Translations under genes and position numbers: made by a program | DNA from: Actinomycetota bacterium | GTDB lineage: Bacteria > Actinomycetota > CADDZG01 > JAHWKV01 > JAOPZY01 | Direction: 5' to 3' | Assembly (NCBI GenBank): GCA_035765775.1 | Contig: DASTWV010000035.1 | Coordinates: 1-64,000 of the forward strand | Length of the DNA: 64,000 nt | The notes under the pieces: model-generated | What the model saw: only the letters and a program-made list of their open reading frames with translations | Database searches by the model: none | What the model was told of the DNA's origin: nothing | Part shown: one piece after another, positions 8,052 through 19,702 of the stretch | Layout: every line of letters starts with the position of its first letter | Numbering within the stretch: position 1 is the first letter of the stretch

Positions 8052-9053
8052 ATGAAGGTTTACACCGGCATCGATGTCCACCGCTACCGCAGCCAGGTGG
8101 CCATAGTTGATGAGCAGGGCATCGAAGTGTCCAACCGCAACTACGACAATGCCTCGCCGGAGTTCCGGGACGCCCTCGACGAGCTGGATCCCGGCACCCC
8201 GGTCGCCTTCGAGGCAGCCTACGGCTGGGGATGGCTGGCCGACCTGCTCGAGGAGCGCGAGCTCGACGTCCACATGGTCAACCCCTCGCAATGCAAGGCG
8301 ATCGCCTCGGCCCGCCTGAAGAACGACAAGGTCGACGCCCGCACCATCGCCCAGCTACTGCGCACCGACTTCCTGCCCGAGGCCTGGATCGCCCCCATCG
8401 CAGTTCGTGAGCTGCGCGTGCTGGTGCGCCACCGGTCCGCCCTGGTGAAGATCCGCACCGGCCTGAAGAACCGCATCCACGGCGTGCTGGCCGACGAGGG
8501 CCTGAAGGCCGAGGAGGAGTCGCTGTGGAGCCAGCAGGGAGAGGTGTGGCTGGGGACGGTCCCCCTGCGCCCGGCGCACCGCCAAGCGGTCGACCACTAC
8601 CGGGCGATCCTCGCCTCCTTGGCCGGGCCGATCGCCGAGCTTGAGGCGGAGATTAACGCCCGGGCCAAGTCCGATCCCCGGGTGAAGGCCCTCTGTGCCC
8701 AGCCCGGGGTGGGGCCGATCGTGGCGGTCACCCTGCTGTCGGAGATCGGCGACATCTCCCGCTTCCCCACCGCCCGCAAGCTCTGTGCCTGGGCGGGGCT
8801 CACCCCGGCTGTGCGCAACTCTGACCGCAAGGTGCGCCACGGCCACATCACCAAGGCCGGTCCGGGCTCGGTGCGCTGCGTACTGACCGAGGCCAGCTAC
8901 CAGGCCCGGCGCTTCCCGCCCTTCGCCGCCAGCTTCGAGGCGATCAAGCAGCGGCGGGGCAAGGCGGTGGCGACCGTCGCCCTCAGCCGCAAGCTGCTCG
9001 CCAGCAGCTTCCACATCCTGAAGGACCTGGAGGCGTCGGGGGCCGACAGGTGA
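8052..9053 (+). CDS. IS110-family transposase (DEDD)
   Basis: The 333-residue protein has both halves of IS110 transposases. The N-terminal RuvC-like DEDD domain includes YTGIDVHRYRSQVAIVD with the first Asp, FEAAYGW with the Glu, and LKNDKVDARTIAQLL with the last two Asp. The C-terminal Transposase_20 domain contains QPGVGPIVAVTLLSEIGD and KLCAWAGLTP, and the segment HGHITKAGPGSVR with the Ser proposed to attack DNA. The length is normal, without frameshift, so the enzyme may be active. AGGAGG stands five bases before the ATG. Members of this family are guided to targets by a structured RNA made from the element's noncoding end. Confidence 0.93.
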   Translation: MKVYTGIDVHRYRSQVAIVDEQGIEVSNRNYDNASPEFRDALDELDPGTPVAFEAAYGWGWLADLLEERELDVHMVNPSQCKAIASARLKNDKVDARTIAQLLRTDFLPEAWIAPIAVRELRVLVRHRSALVKIRTGLKNRIHGVLADEGLKAEEESLWSQQGEVWLGTVPLRPAHRQAVDHYRAILASLAGPIAELEAEINARAKSDPRVKALCAQPGVGPIVAVTLLSEIGDISRFPTARKLCAWAGLTPAVRNSDRKVRHGHITKAGPGSVRCVLTEASYQARRFPPFAASFEAIKQRRGKAVATVALSRKLLASSFHILKDLEASGADR

Positions 9054-9552
9054 CCCAAACGATCTCGGAGAAGGCCTCCGACCTGGCGAGCTCGAAACGG
9101 GACATGGCCTGAGAAACGGCCCGACATTTGAGTGAGCAGCCAGGCCCGGATCCATCGTCATGCGCACCCTCGCCGGCGACAGCGAGGCCCGAATAGGTGT
9201 GTGCGAGACCAGCTCCGTAGAACGGGGCTGGAGCGTCCCGCTGAGTGAAGCGCCTTCGACCGACAACTCCATAGCGAGCCCATAGGGGCATCGCCGGCGC
9301 GCCCGAAACGGCCAGGCCAACCGCGCCCCGGTGTCCGCCGCCGAGAGGACGGGCCGCCCTTGACCGGCGAGCCTCCGCCCCCCTGGACCCCCCAAATTCG
9401 CCGTCTCCGGTCACCATAGGTGCCCGCCGCCGGACGCCGACAGCTTGCCAGGGGGCCTTCTCACCCGTCAAGGGCCTTCGGTCTGCTTCGCAGACGGCCC
9501 TCGGTTGGTCCGGGAGGGGAAAGGCAAAGGCGAAGCAAACCGCCGCTTGACA
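9054..9552 (+). other. Noncoding right end of the IS110-family element, candidate bridge-RNA region
   Basis: About 500 bp follow the transposase without a credible gene. A strong two-part stem-loop lies at 9471-9501: AGGGCC/GGCCCT outside, GTCTGC/GCAGAC inside, loop TTC. Closer to the transposase, at 9123-9132, GACATTTGAG repeats the sequence that flanks the element on the left (7953-7962). In IS1111-type elements the guide RNA is known to come from the right end, and one of its loops copies the target sequence. The match fits that rule, but it is only ten bases long. Confidence 0.4.
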
Positions 9553-9579
9553 GCCCGACCCTCATAGGTGTCCCACTAC

Positions 9580-9628
9580 CCGGGACGAAAGTCCCCGACT
9601 TGAGCCGAGGGGCCGCATGCGTGGACCC
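9580..9628 (+). repeat. Dispersed repeat, copy A (right part)
   Basis: This block starts with CCGGGAC, forms a GGGAC-GAAA-GTCCC hairpin, continues with CCGAGGGGCC and ends with GCATGCGTGGACCC. It matches the complement of 41187-41233 with only a few mismatches and one-base gaps. In the other copy the block is preceded within 20 bases by GGACATTTGA; here that sequence lies on the far side of the IS110-family element at 7952-7961. Copy A therefore looks like the same repeat, split by the insertion. Its native role is unknown; the stem-loop form allows a structured RNA or a palindromic dispersed repeat. Confidence 0.6.
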
Positions 9629-9682
9629 GAACGATGGGGGTGGGTCCGTGCGCGAAGAGCTGTTCCCGGCCGCCGGCCGCGC

Positions 9683-10528
9683 CTACTTCAGCAGCTTCGA
9701 CAGCCGCCGGTCCTTGAGCTGGCGCCCGCCGGTCTGGCACGCCGGGCAGTAGGCCACCACGTAGTCCTCGAAGAACACCGCCTCCAGGGTCGTGCCGCAT
9801 CGCGGGCAGGGCTGGCCCTGGCGGCCGTGGACCGTCAGCGGCATCGGCAACTTGTCGGGGATCGTCGGTCCCACCACCGCCTCGTAGTGGTCCAGGGCGG
9901 CCCCCAGGCGCCCGATGATCGCCGACCGCAGGATCTCGAGCTCCTCGTCGGTGAGGGTGTTGCCCCGCTTGAAGGGCGAGAGCCGGGCGGTGTGCAGGAT
10001 CTCATCCGCCCACGAGCGCCCGATCCCGGCCAGGATGTGCTGGTCGCGCAGCGCCGAGTGCAGCGGGCGGGCGTCGGCCAGCAGCGGACCCAGCGAGGGC
10101 GGGTCGGGCCAGGCCTCGGGGCCGAGCTTGGCGACCGCAGGTTCCTCCAGCAGCGCAGGGGTGCGGACCAGCTTGGCCCAGGACGACTGCTTGGTCCCGA
10201 ACTCCCGGAGGCGCAGGTCCCGGCCGTCCGCCAGGCGCAGGGAAAGCCGGAGGGTCTTGTCCCGGGGGGTCGCCGGGGCGTCGAACACCTGCCAGCGCCC
10301 GGCGGACATCAGGTGCACGATCAGCGAGAGGTCGCCCTCGAAGCCGGCGATCAACAACTTGGAGCGCCGGCTAAAGCCGAGGATCTCCCGCCCGTGGAGG
10401 TCGCTCAGCGGCGGGTCGAAGGATTTGAGCGTGCCGATGCCCCGCACCAGGGACGAGTCCACGGCGACGCCCCCGACCAGCGAGGTGAGCCGGCGCACCA
10501 TGATCTCGACCTCGGGGAGCTCCGGCAT
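9683..10528 (-). CDS. nei: Formamidopyrimidine-DNA glycosylase / endonuclease VIII family (Nei/Fpg)
   Basis: The 281-residue base-excision repair glycosylase starts with MPELPEVE, so Pro2 and Glu3, the Schiff-base nucleophile and acid of the family, are in place. The N-terminal beta-sandwich carries the conserved Lys in SRRSKLL, the helix-two-turn-helix region contains GIGRSWADEILH, and a C-terminal zinc finger has CPRCG and CPAC pairs followed by GRQL. The gene lies 22 bp after lhr on the same strand. The same lhr-nei pairing occurs in mycobacteria (Rv3296-Rv3297), which favours a Nei-type role in removing oxidised bases, although Fpg activity cannot be excluded. Confidence 0.9.
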   Translation of the reverse strand: MPELPEVEIMVRRLTSLVGGVAVDSSLVRGIGTLKSFDPPLSDLHGREILGFSRRSKLLIAGFEGDLSLIVHLMSAGRWQVFDAPATPRDKTLRLSLRLADGRDLRLREFGTKQSSWAKLVRTPALLEEPAVAKLGPEAWPDPPSLGPLLADARPLHSALRDQHILAGIGRSWADEILHTARLSPFKRGNTLTDEELEILRSAIIGRLGAALDHYEAVVGPTIPDKLPMPLTVHGRQGQPCPRCGTTLEAVFFEDYVVAYCPACQTGGRQLKDRRLSKLLK

Positions 10529-10550
10529 CGTGGCCCGTTGGGTCGGGTTT

Positions 10551-14882
<4,332 letters not shown>

Positions 14883-14994
14883 ACCTGCGAACCACGCTAC
14901 CACCGGGGTGGGAGCCAGCCGGCCGGTTCGTGATGCTGCGCCGGGCGCGGCCTCCCGGCGCGCGGGCGCCCACCGGTTCCGGGAGAATGTGCCG

Positions 14995-15516
14995 GTGAGC
15001 ACCGCGGGTACCGATCTCGAGGGGTCCGCCGGCGCGGTCCTGGTGCGCAGCGGCCGGGAAGACCTCGGACCGCTCGTCGCCGAGGCCCTCGCGGCCGCCC
15101 GGCAGGCCTATGCCCCGTACTCCCGGTTCCAGGTCGGGGCGGTGGTCGTGACCGATGCCGGGCGCCATTTCGCCGGGTGCAACGTGGAGAACGTCTCCTA
15201 CCCGCTGGGGACGTGTGCCGAGCGGGATGCCCTCGCCGCCTACGTGCTGGGGCGGGACACCGGGGAGCAGATCGAGACGCTCACCCTGGTGGCCATCCAG
15301 GACGGTCCGGAAGGCCCCAAGCCGGTCGCCTGCAGCCCGTGCGGGGCGTGCCGGCAGGCCATCCTCGAACTCGGCCCGGGGAGCGAGGTGTCCTTCCTCT
15401 GGGGGTCCCCGCTCACCGTAGTCACCGCCCGGGCACCCGAGCTGCTGCCCAAGGCCTTCGACTTCGAAGCAACGCCCGATGCCGGCCCCGCATCGACGCC
15501 GGGCATGCCGGAGTGA
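14995..15516 (+). CDS. cdd: Cytidine deaminase
   Basis: The 173-residue zinc enzyme hydrolyses cytidine and deoxycytidine to uridine and ammonia in pyrimidine salvage. Zinc ligands are C74 in TCAERDA and C116 and C119 in PCGACRQ; E76 is the proton shuttle. NVEN at 63-66 binds the ribose. The core (about residues 25-160) has the normal homotetrameric Cdd length with a short extra head. GTG 14995 has GGGAGA eight bases upstream. It is divergent from lhr with ~110 bp between the starts. The next gene begins four bases after its stop, so the two are probably co-expressed. Confidence 0.92.
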   Translation: MSTAGTDLEGSAGAVLVRSGREDLGPLVAEALAAARQAYAPYSRFQVGAVVVTDAGRHFAGCNVENVSYPLGTCAERDALAAYVLGRDTGEQIETLTLVAIQDGPEGPKPVACSPCGACRQAILELGPGSEVSFLWGSPLTVVTARAPELLPKAFDFEATPDAGPASTPGMPE

Positions 15517-15520
15517 CGCC

Positions 15521-16033
15521 GTGCGGTCACCTTTCGGCTGGTTCGAAGGCCACATGGTCCGGTGGTTCGCCGGTCCCGGCTCCCCGGCCCTCGTGGAGGA
15601 CACCCAGCACCTCGGCTACATCCAATCGAAGTCCGGGGAGAACCACCTGGATGCCCTGATGTACCTCTACAACCGGCTGAGCATCGTGGATGCCAAGGCC
15701 AACACCCTGCTGGCGGTCAACGTGCTGTCACTCGGCATCGTGACCTTCATCGCCACGGTCAGCCAGAAGGTGGGCGTCAAGGCCCACCCGCTCATCAAGA
15801 TCCCGGCACTGGCGGCGGTCGTCACCGGATCGCTCGCCATCCTGCTGGCCCTCGCCACCTCGCGCCTGCAGTTCGACCACGTCACGGCCACGCACCCGGA
15901 GGCGACCTACCTGGACGACTTCCTCACGGTCACCATCGCCCGGGTGAAGATGCTGGCGGCCGCCCGCCTGTTCACCTCGCTGTCGTTCGCCCTGTACGCC
16001 GTCTTTCTCATCGTCTCGATCGTGGTGCAGTAG
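15521..16033 (+). CDS. Pycsar effector-like transmembrane (PycTM/DUF5706-like) protein
   Basis: The 170-residue protein has a soluble head, then three hydrophobic helices (LAVNVLSLGIVTFIATV, IPALAAVVTGSLAILLALAT, LFTSLSFALYAVFLIVSIVV). Before the first helix it reads YNRLSIVDAKANTLLAVN, with D57-A-K, the signature of PycTM domains, in which an Asp-x-Lys-Ala motif opens the first membrane helix. In Pycsar defence such proteins damage the membrane when a cyclic pyrimidine nucleotide binds. Here no cyclase gene is nearby, and the upstream partner is cytidine deaminase. GTG 15521 has GGAG seven bases before it. The stop is followed directly by the ligase ATG. The family call is by motif only; a housekeeping membrane role is possible. 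Confidence 0.55.
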   Translation: MRSPFGWFEGHMVRWFAGPGSPALVEDTQHLGYIQSKSGENHLDALMYLYNRLSIVDAKANTLLAVNVLSLGIVTFIATVSQKVGVKAHPLIKIPALAAVVTGSLAILLALATSRLQFDHVTATHPEATYLDDFLTVTIARVKMLAAARLFTSLSFALYAVFLIVSIVVQ

Positions 16034-17560
16034 ATGGCGGGCGAGACAGGCGCCGGCGAGCGCGATTACGCCGGCAAGCGCTCGTTCGACGCCACGCCCG
16101 AGCCGCCCCCCGAGGTTGCCGGCAACGTCGACCCGGCCACGGCGCCCCCGGGCGAGACCTTCGTCATCCACCAGCACTTCGCCACCCGGCTGCACTTCGA
16201 CCTGCGCCTCGAGATGCGCAACGGGGCCACGCCGGTGCTGGTCTCCTGGGCGGTCCCCAAGAACCTGCCCCTGCACCCAGGTGAGAAGCACCTGGCCGTC
16301 AAGGTCGAGGACCACCCCTTCGACTACGGCGGTTTCTCGGGCACCATCCCGGCGGGGAACTACGGCGCCGGCGAGGTGCGCATCTTCGACGCCGGCCCCT
16401 ACGACCTCCTCGAGCAGAAGGAGGGCAAGCTCACCTTCCGCCTCCGGGGCCGCCGCCTGCAGGCCACCTACCACCTGGTGCGCACCAAACCGAACTCGGG
16501 AGCCAACGCCGGCAAGGAGCAGTGGCTGGCGATGCTGCGGGAATGGCACCGCCCGGCCCCCGAACCTGCCCCCCCGCCCAAGCCCATGCTCGCCACCCTC
16601 ACCGCCCAGGCCTTCGACGACGAGGCGTGGTCCTTCGAGCCCAAGCTCGACGGCGTCCGGGCGCTGGGGGTGTGCGGCGAGACCACCCAGCTGCTGTCCC
16701 GCAACACCGCCGACATCACCGTCGCCTATCCCGAGCTCCACAAGGTGCACGAGCGCCTGGTGGCCCTGGACGCCATCCTCGACGGCGAGATCGTGGCGAT
16801 GGAGCAGGGCCGGCCCAGCTTCGAACGCCTGCAGCGCCGGATGCATGTCCGCAACGAGCACGACATCGCCCGCCTGTCCAAGGCCATCCCGGTGTCCTAC
16901 GTCGTCTTCGACCTGCTGTACCTCGACGGCCGCAGCCTGGTGGCCCTCCCCTTCGACGAGCGCCGCCGCCTCCTGGAGGAGACCGTCGTCGCCAACGACG
17001 TCCTGCAGCTCTCCACCTCGGTGCCCGGCAACGGTGTGGCCCTGTACGCCGCCGCCGAGCGCCTCGGGCTGGAGGGGATCGTCGCCAAGCGCCGGCAGTC
17101 CCCCTACGAGCTCGGGCGGCGCAGCCAGAACTGGCTGAAGGTCAAGACGACCTACGACGCCGACGTCGTCATCGGCGGGTGGAGCCCGGGGCAGGGCAAC
17201 CGCGACGCCTCGATCGGCGCCCTCCTGGTCGGCACCTATGAGGGCGATGCGCTGCGCTTCGTCGGCTCGGTGGGCACCGGTTTCACCGAGCGGACCCTGG
17301 CCAGCCTGCTCGCCCGGCTCCAGGAGCTCCGCTCCGACACCTCGCCGTTCTCGACGGCCTCCACCGCCGAGCTGCGCTCCCACGCCCCGGGTGCGTCCTG
17401 GGTGCGCCCCGAGCTGGTGGCGATGGTCGAGTTCCGGGAGCTCACCTCGGCGGGCAAGTTCCGCGCCCCGTCGTTCAAGGGCCTCCGGGAGGACAAGACC
17501 CCCGCCGAGTGCACCTTCGCCGAGCTGCAGGCGGCCGCCCGCCCGGCTGGGCAGCGATGA
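16034..17560 (+). CDS. ATP-dependent DNA ligase with N-terminal 3'-phosphoesterase domain (LigD-like, no polymerase)
   Basis: Residues ~35-165 form the LigD 3'-phosphoesterase domain (FVIHQHFATRLHFDLRLEM, WAVPKNLP, FSGTIPAGNYGAGEV), with the His and Asp residues that bind metal. The nucleotidyltransferase domain follows with K204 in EPKLDGVR as the adenylated lysine, DGEIVAM, VFDLLYLDG and EGIVAKR, and the LVGTYEGDALRFVG oligomer-binding fold with WVRPELVAMVEF. The primase-like polymerase domain of complete LigD is absent, and no Ku gene is in the window. The protein likely trims and seals broken ends or nicks. It starts directly at the stop of the PycTM-like gene, which implies translational coupling. 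Confidence 0.9.
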   Translation: MAGETGAGERDYAGKRSFDATPEPPPEVAGNVDPATAPPGETFVIHQHFATRLHFDLRLEMRNGATPVLVSWAVPKNLPLHPGEKHLAVKVEDHPFDYGGFSGTIPAGNYGAGEVRIFDAGPYDLLEQKEGKLTFRLRGRRLQATYHLVRTKPNSGANAGKEQWLAMLREWHRPAPEPAPPPKPMLATLTAQAFDDEAWSFEPKLDGVRALGVCGETTQLLSRNTADITVAYPELHKVHERLVALDAILDGEIVAMEQGRPSFERLQRRMHVRNEHDIARLSKAIPVSYVVFDLLYLDGRSLVALPFDERRRLLEETVVANDVLQLSTSVPGNGVALYAAAERLGLEGIVAKRRQSPYELGRRSQNWLKVKTTYDADVVIGGWSPGQGNRDASIGALLVGTYEGDALRFVGSVGTGFTERTLASLLARLQELRSDTSPFSTASTAELRSHAPGASWVRPELVAMVEFRELTSAGKFRAPSFKGLREDKTPAECTFAELQAAARPAGQR

Positions 17561-17598
17561 GGCCTGCAGTTGAATCAAGCACTCCCGATGTGAGCAGA

Positions 17599-18324
17599 AT
17601 GAGCCCTCACATGCCCTTCTCCCTCCCCTTTGCCGCCCGCCGGGGCGCGGGCACCGCGCTTGCCCTCCTGCTCGTTGGCCTGCTCCTGGCCGCCTGTTCC
17701 AGCAGCAAGAAGCCAGCGGCTTCGGGCTCGGCTACCTCGCGCACGCCCCCGGGGAAGGCCTCTGCCAAGCCCTCCCCTTCCTCCACCGCGCCGCCCCAGG
17801 CCAACTTCTCCGCCTCGGGCGTGAAGCCGGTGGACGCCCAGGACCGGTCCTCGGCCAACGAGGCTGCCAATGCCGCCGCGAAGCAGGTGATCAACCTGAT
17901 GGACACCTACTACAACGATGCCTTCCTCCAGCCCGCCCAGTGGGGCGGCGGGACATTCCCCTCGCTGTCCGGCCTCTTCACCCAGGACGCCGCCGGGAGC
18001 GTGGCCGCCAACCTGCCGGTCCTGACGCTCGGGGGGCTGGCCAACCAGATCTCCCGGGTGGACCCCACCAAGCAGAGCGCCGGGGAAGTGTCGGTGCTGA
18101 TCGAGCCCGACGGGTCGGCGAGTTTCGCCACCGTCACGACCCGGTTCGAGGGCACCGGCAAGCCCTCGGGCGGCGGGCCGGCGGTCCAGATCCTGCAGAG
18201 CGCCCAGTTCATGGTCCAGATCTCGGGCAGCACCGCCCAGATCGCCGGCTACGACATCACCAGCTCCTACGCCGGGGTCGCCGGCTCAGCCAGCTACAAC
18301 GGCCCGATCGGGGCAACGGCATGA
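17599..18324 (+). CDS. Lipoprotein of unknown function
   Basis: The 241-residue protein has a lipoprotein signal peptide with the lipobox LLAAC, a Ser-Pro-Thr-rich spacer and a ~160-residue domain (VDAQDRSSANEAANAAAKQ, INLMDTYYNDAFLQP, VSVLIEPDGSASFATVTTRFE). The domain has the composition of an alpha-beta fold, similar to NTF2-like lipoproteins, but I do not recognise a named family. Its stop overlaps the LCP start by four bases (ATGA), so a role in envelope assembly together with that enzyme is likely. The start is uncertain among GTG 17590, ATG 17599 and ATG 17611; none has a clear ribosome binding site. Confidence 0.7.
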   Translation: MSPHMPFSLPFAARRGAGTALALLLVGLLLAACSSSKKPAASGSATSRTPPGKASAKPSPSSTAPPQANFSASGVKPVDAQDRSSANEAANAAAKQVINLMDTYYNDAFLQPAQWGGGTFPSLSGLFTQDAAGSVAANLPVLTLGGLANQISRVDPTKQSAGEVSVLIEPDGSASFATVTTRFEGTGKPSGGGPAVQILQSAQFMVQISGSTAQIAGYDITSSYAGVAGSASYNGPIGATA

Positions 18325-19394
18325 CGCGCACCCGGGGAGCCCGCCCGGCACCCCGCCCGGACCGGTCGCTGCTTGCCGGGGTGCCCCCGGCTGCCAGCCT
18401 GACCGCCGCCCCCCGACCCACCCCACGACCCCGCCGGCGCCTCACCCTGCGGCCGGCGCTCGCCATGCTGGCGGCCTCCACCGTGCTGTTCTGGGGACTC
18501 GGGGCGGGTATCGAGCAGGCCGCCCACTCGCAGGCACCGGTCCCCTCCCCCACCTTCACCGCCGGCTCGGTGGCCAACGGGCACGCCCTGTACCCGACGC
18601 CGGCCAACGGCCTCATCTACTTCGCCGTCATGGGCAGCGACGTGCGCCGGGGCGCCCCCGGGGCGGGCGGCGGGTGCGACGCCATCCATATCGTGGTGCT
18701 CAACCCCGGGACGATGCACGGCACCATCATCAACGTCCCCCGGGACACCTACCTGCAGGGCCACAAGATCACCGACATCTGCCGGGCCAACGGCTTCGCC
18801 CAGGGCCTCGCCGTGCTCCGCTCCTATACCGGCATCCCGGTGCAGTACTTCGCCGACACCAACTTCAACCAGTTCGTGCAGGTGATCGACGAGATCGGCG
18901 GCCTCGACGTCCACGTGTACACCCGGCTCTACAACCCGGCCGACACCGGGGCCAACTTCAACCCGGGCGACTACCACATGCTGGGCGGCGACCTGCTCGC
19001 CTTCGCCCGGGAACGCGACAGCGCCCCGGGCGGGGACTTCGGCCGCACGACCGACCAGGCCCAGATCATCTTGTCGGGCTTCAACCACTTCGGGTCGGCC
19101 GGGTCGGACCTGAGCTACCTGCTGGCGCTCATCAAGTACGGCCGCCAGCATGTCCAGTTCAACGTGCCCCTGCCCACGCTGATCCAGTGGGGCCTGATCG
19201 CTCGCCAGCTCAAGCCGGCCGACCTGCAGTCCTGCACCCTGCTCGGCAACGGCCAGATGATCGGGGGGGCCGATGTCGAGATCCCGGCGGCCTCCAACCA
19301 GGCGATCTTCGGCCAGGTGGTGAAGGACGGCACCCTGCCCCCGGGGGCGCAGTGCTTCATGGGGGTGAACTGGGAGATCCCGCCCAACGAGTAG
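18321..19394 (+). CDS. LytR-CpsA-Psr (LCP) family cell-wall ligase
   Basis: The 357-residue membrane protein has a short cytoplasmic Arg-Pro-rich head and one transmembrane helix (ALAMLAASTVLFWGLGAGI). The extracellular LCP domain is recognisable from GSDVRRG, CDAIHIVVLNP, GTIINVPRDTYL, FNQFVQVIDEIGGLDVHV, and GGDLLAFARERDSAPGGDFGRTTDQ. The Asp and Arg residues in these motifs bind polyprenyl pyrophosphate and metal. LCP enzymes move glycopolymers from lipid carriers to peptidoglycan. ATG 18321 overlaps the lipoprotein stop. Several hairpins follow the gene before the IS1634 element. Confidence 0.9.
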   Translation: MTRTRGARPAPRPDRSLLAGVPPAASLTAAPRPTPRPRRRLTLRPALAMLAASTVLFWGLGAGIEQAAHSQAPVPSPTFTAGSVANGHALYPTPANGLIYFAVMGSDVRRGAPGAGGGCDAIHIVVLNPGTMHGTIINVPRDTYLQGHKITDICRANGFAQGLAVLRSYTGIPVQYFADTNFNQFVQVIDEIGGLDVHVYTRLYNPADTGANFNPGDYHMLGGDLLAFARERDSAPGGDFGRTTDQAQIILSGFNHFGSAGSDLSYLLALIKYGRQHVQFNVPLPTLIQWGLIARQLKPADLQSCTLLGNGQMIGGADVEIPAASNQAIFGQVVKDGTLPPGAQCFMGVNWEIPPNE

Positions 19395-19503
19395 GCGGGG
19401 TTTTTCGGGCCGCCGGCGGGCGAGAAGATCGCCTCGGGGATCACGCGGAAACCGCCTGATCAGCCCCGCACCGCAAACGTGCGTGAGACCTCGAAGCACG
19501 CAA

Positions 19504-19530
19504 CAAAAGCCGCCCTGGGCACGGCTTTTG
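19504..19530. terminator. Terminator hairpin downstream of the LCP gene
   Basis: CAAAAGCCG and CGGCTTTTG form a perfect 9-bp stem around a 9-base loop. The A/T ends of the stem supply the U-run for transcription in both directions, which makes this a classical bidirectional terminator. Confidence 0.75.
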
Positions 19531-19581
19531 TGCCCCACCTCCGAACTTCACCCCACGTGGGTCCATGAACGCTTATAAAAG

Positions 19582-19599
19582 AGCGGCCATCGGGCCGCT
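19582..19599 (+). terminator. Second hairpin in the LCP-IS1634 gap
   Basis: AGCGGCC and GGCCGCT pair around ATCG, followed by TT. It lies 52 bp after the first hairpin, probably as a backup terminator. Confidence 0.5.
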
Positions 19600-19652
19600 T
19601 TCACGCGGAATCAGGTCCGTCCGCTAGGCCGGAGTTGCTCGGCGGAACGTGA

Positions 19653-19681
19653 ACAAACCCCTTGCTGAGCAGGGGGTTTGT
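19653..19681. terminator. Third hairpin, just outside the IS1634 element
   Basis: ACAAACCCC and GGGGTTTGT (with one extra G in the right arm) form a strong stem around a short loop, followed by CTTTT on the plus strand. It can stop transcription leaving or entering the element. Confidence 0.65.
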
Positions 19682-19702
19682 CTTTTGAAGGGCCGAGCGT
19701 TC

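Larger units (their letters stand above)
7963..9579 (+). mobile_element. IS110-family element, IS1111-like, with subterminal inverted repeats
   Basis: The element carries one transposase gene and a long noncoding right end. A 14-bp inverted repeat (TATGAGGGTCGGGC) lies at 7965-7978 and, as its complement, at 9553-9566, that is about 2 and 13 bp from the proposed ends. Asymmetric subterminal repeats of this kind mark the IS1111 subgroup of IS110. The ends were set by comparison with an uninterrupted repeat at 41187-41254: GGACATTTGA lies just left at 7952-7961 and CCGGGAC starts just right at 9580. Neither end is proven; they are inferred from this one comparison. Confidence 0.65.

Noticed and set aside
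9420-9752. Plus-strand frame after the IS110-family transposase
   Set aside because: It crosses the right inverted repeat, the dispersed repeat and the end of nei, and has no domain. It is not a gene.
15521-16033. Complete Pycsar system
   Set aside because: Only an effector-like membrane protein is present. No uridylate or cytidylate cyclase gene is seen nearby.
16034-17560. Complete NHEJ locus with Ku and full LigD
   Set aside because: No Ku gene and no LigD polymerase domain occur in the window.
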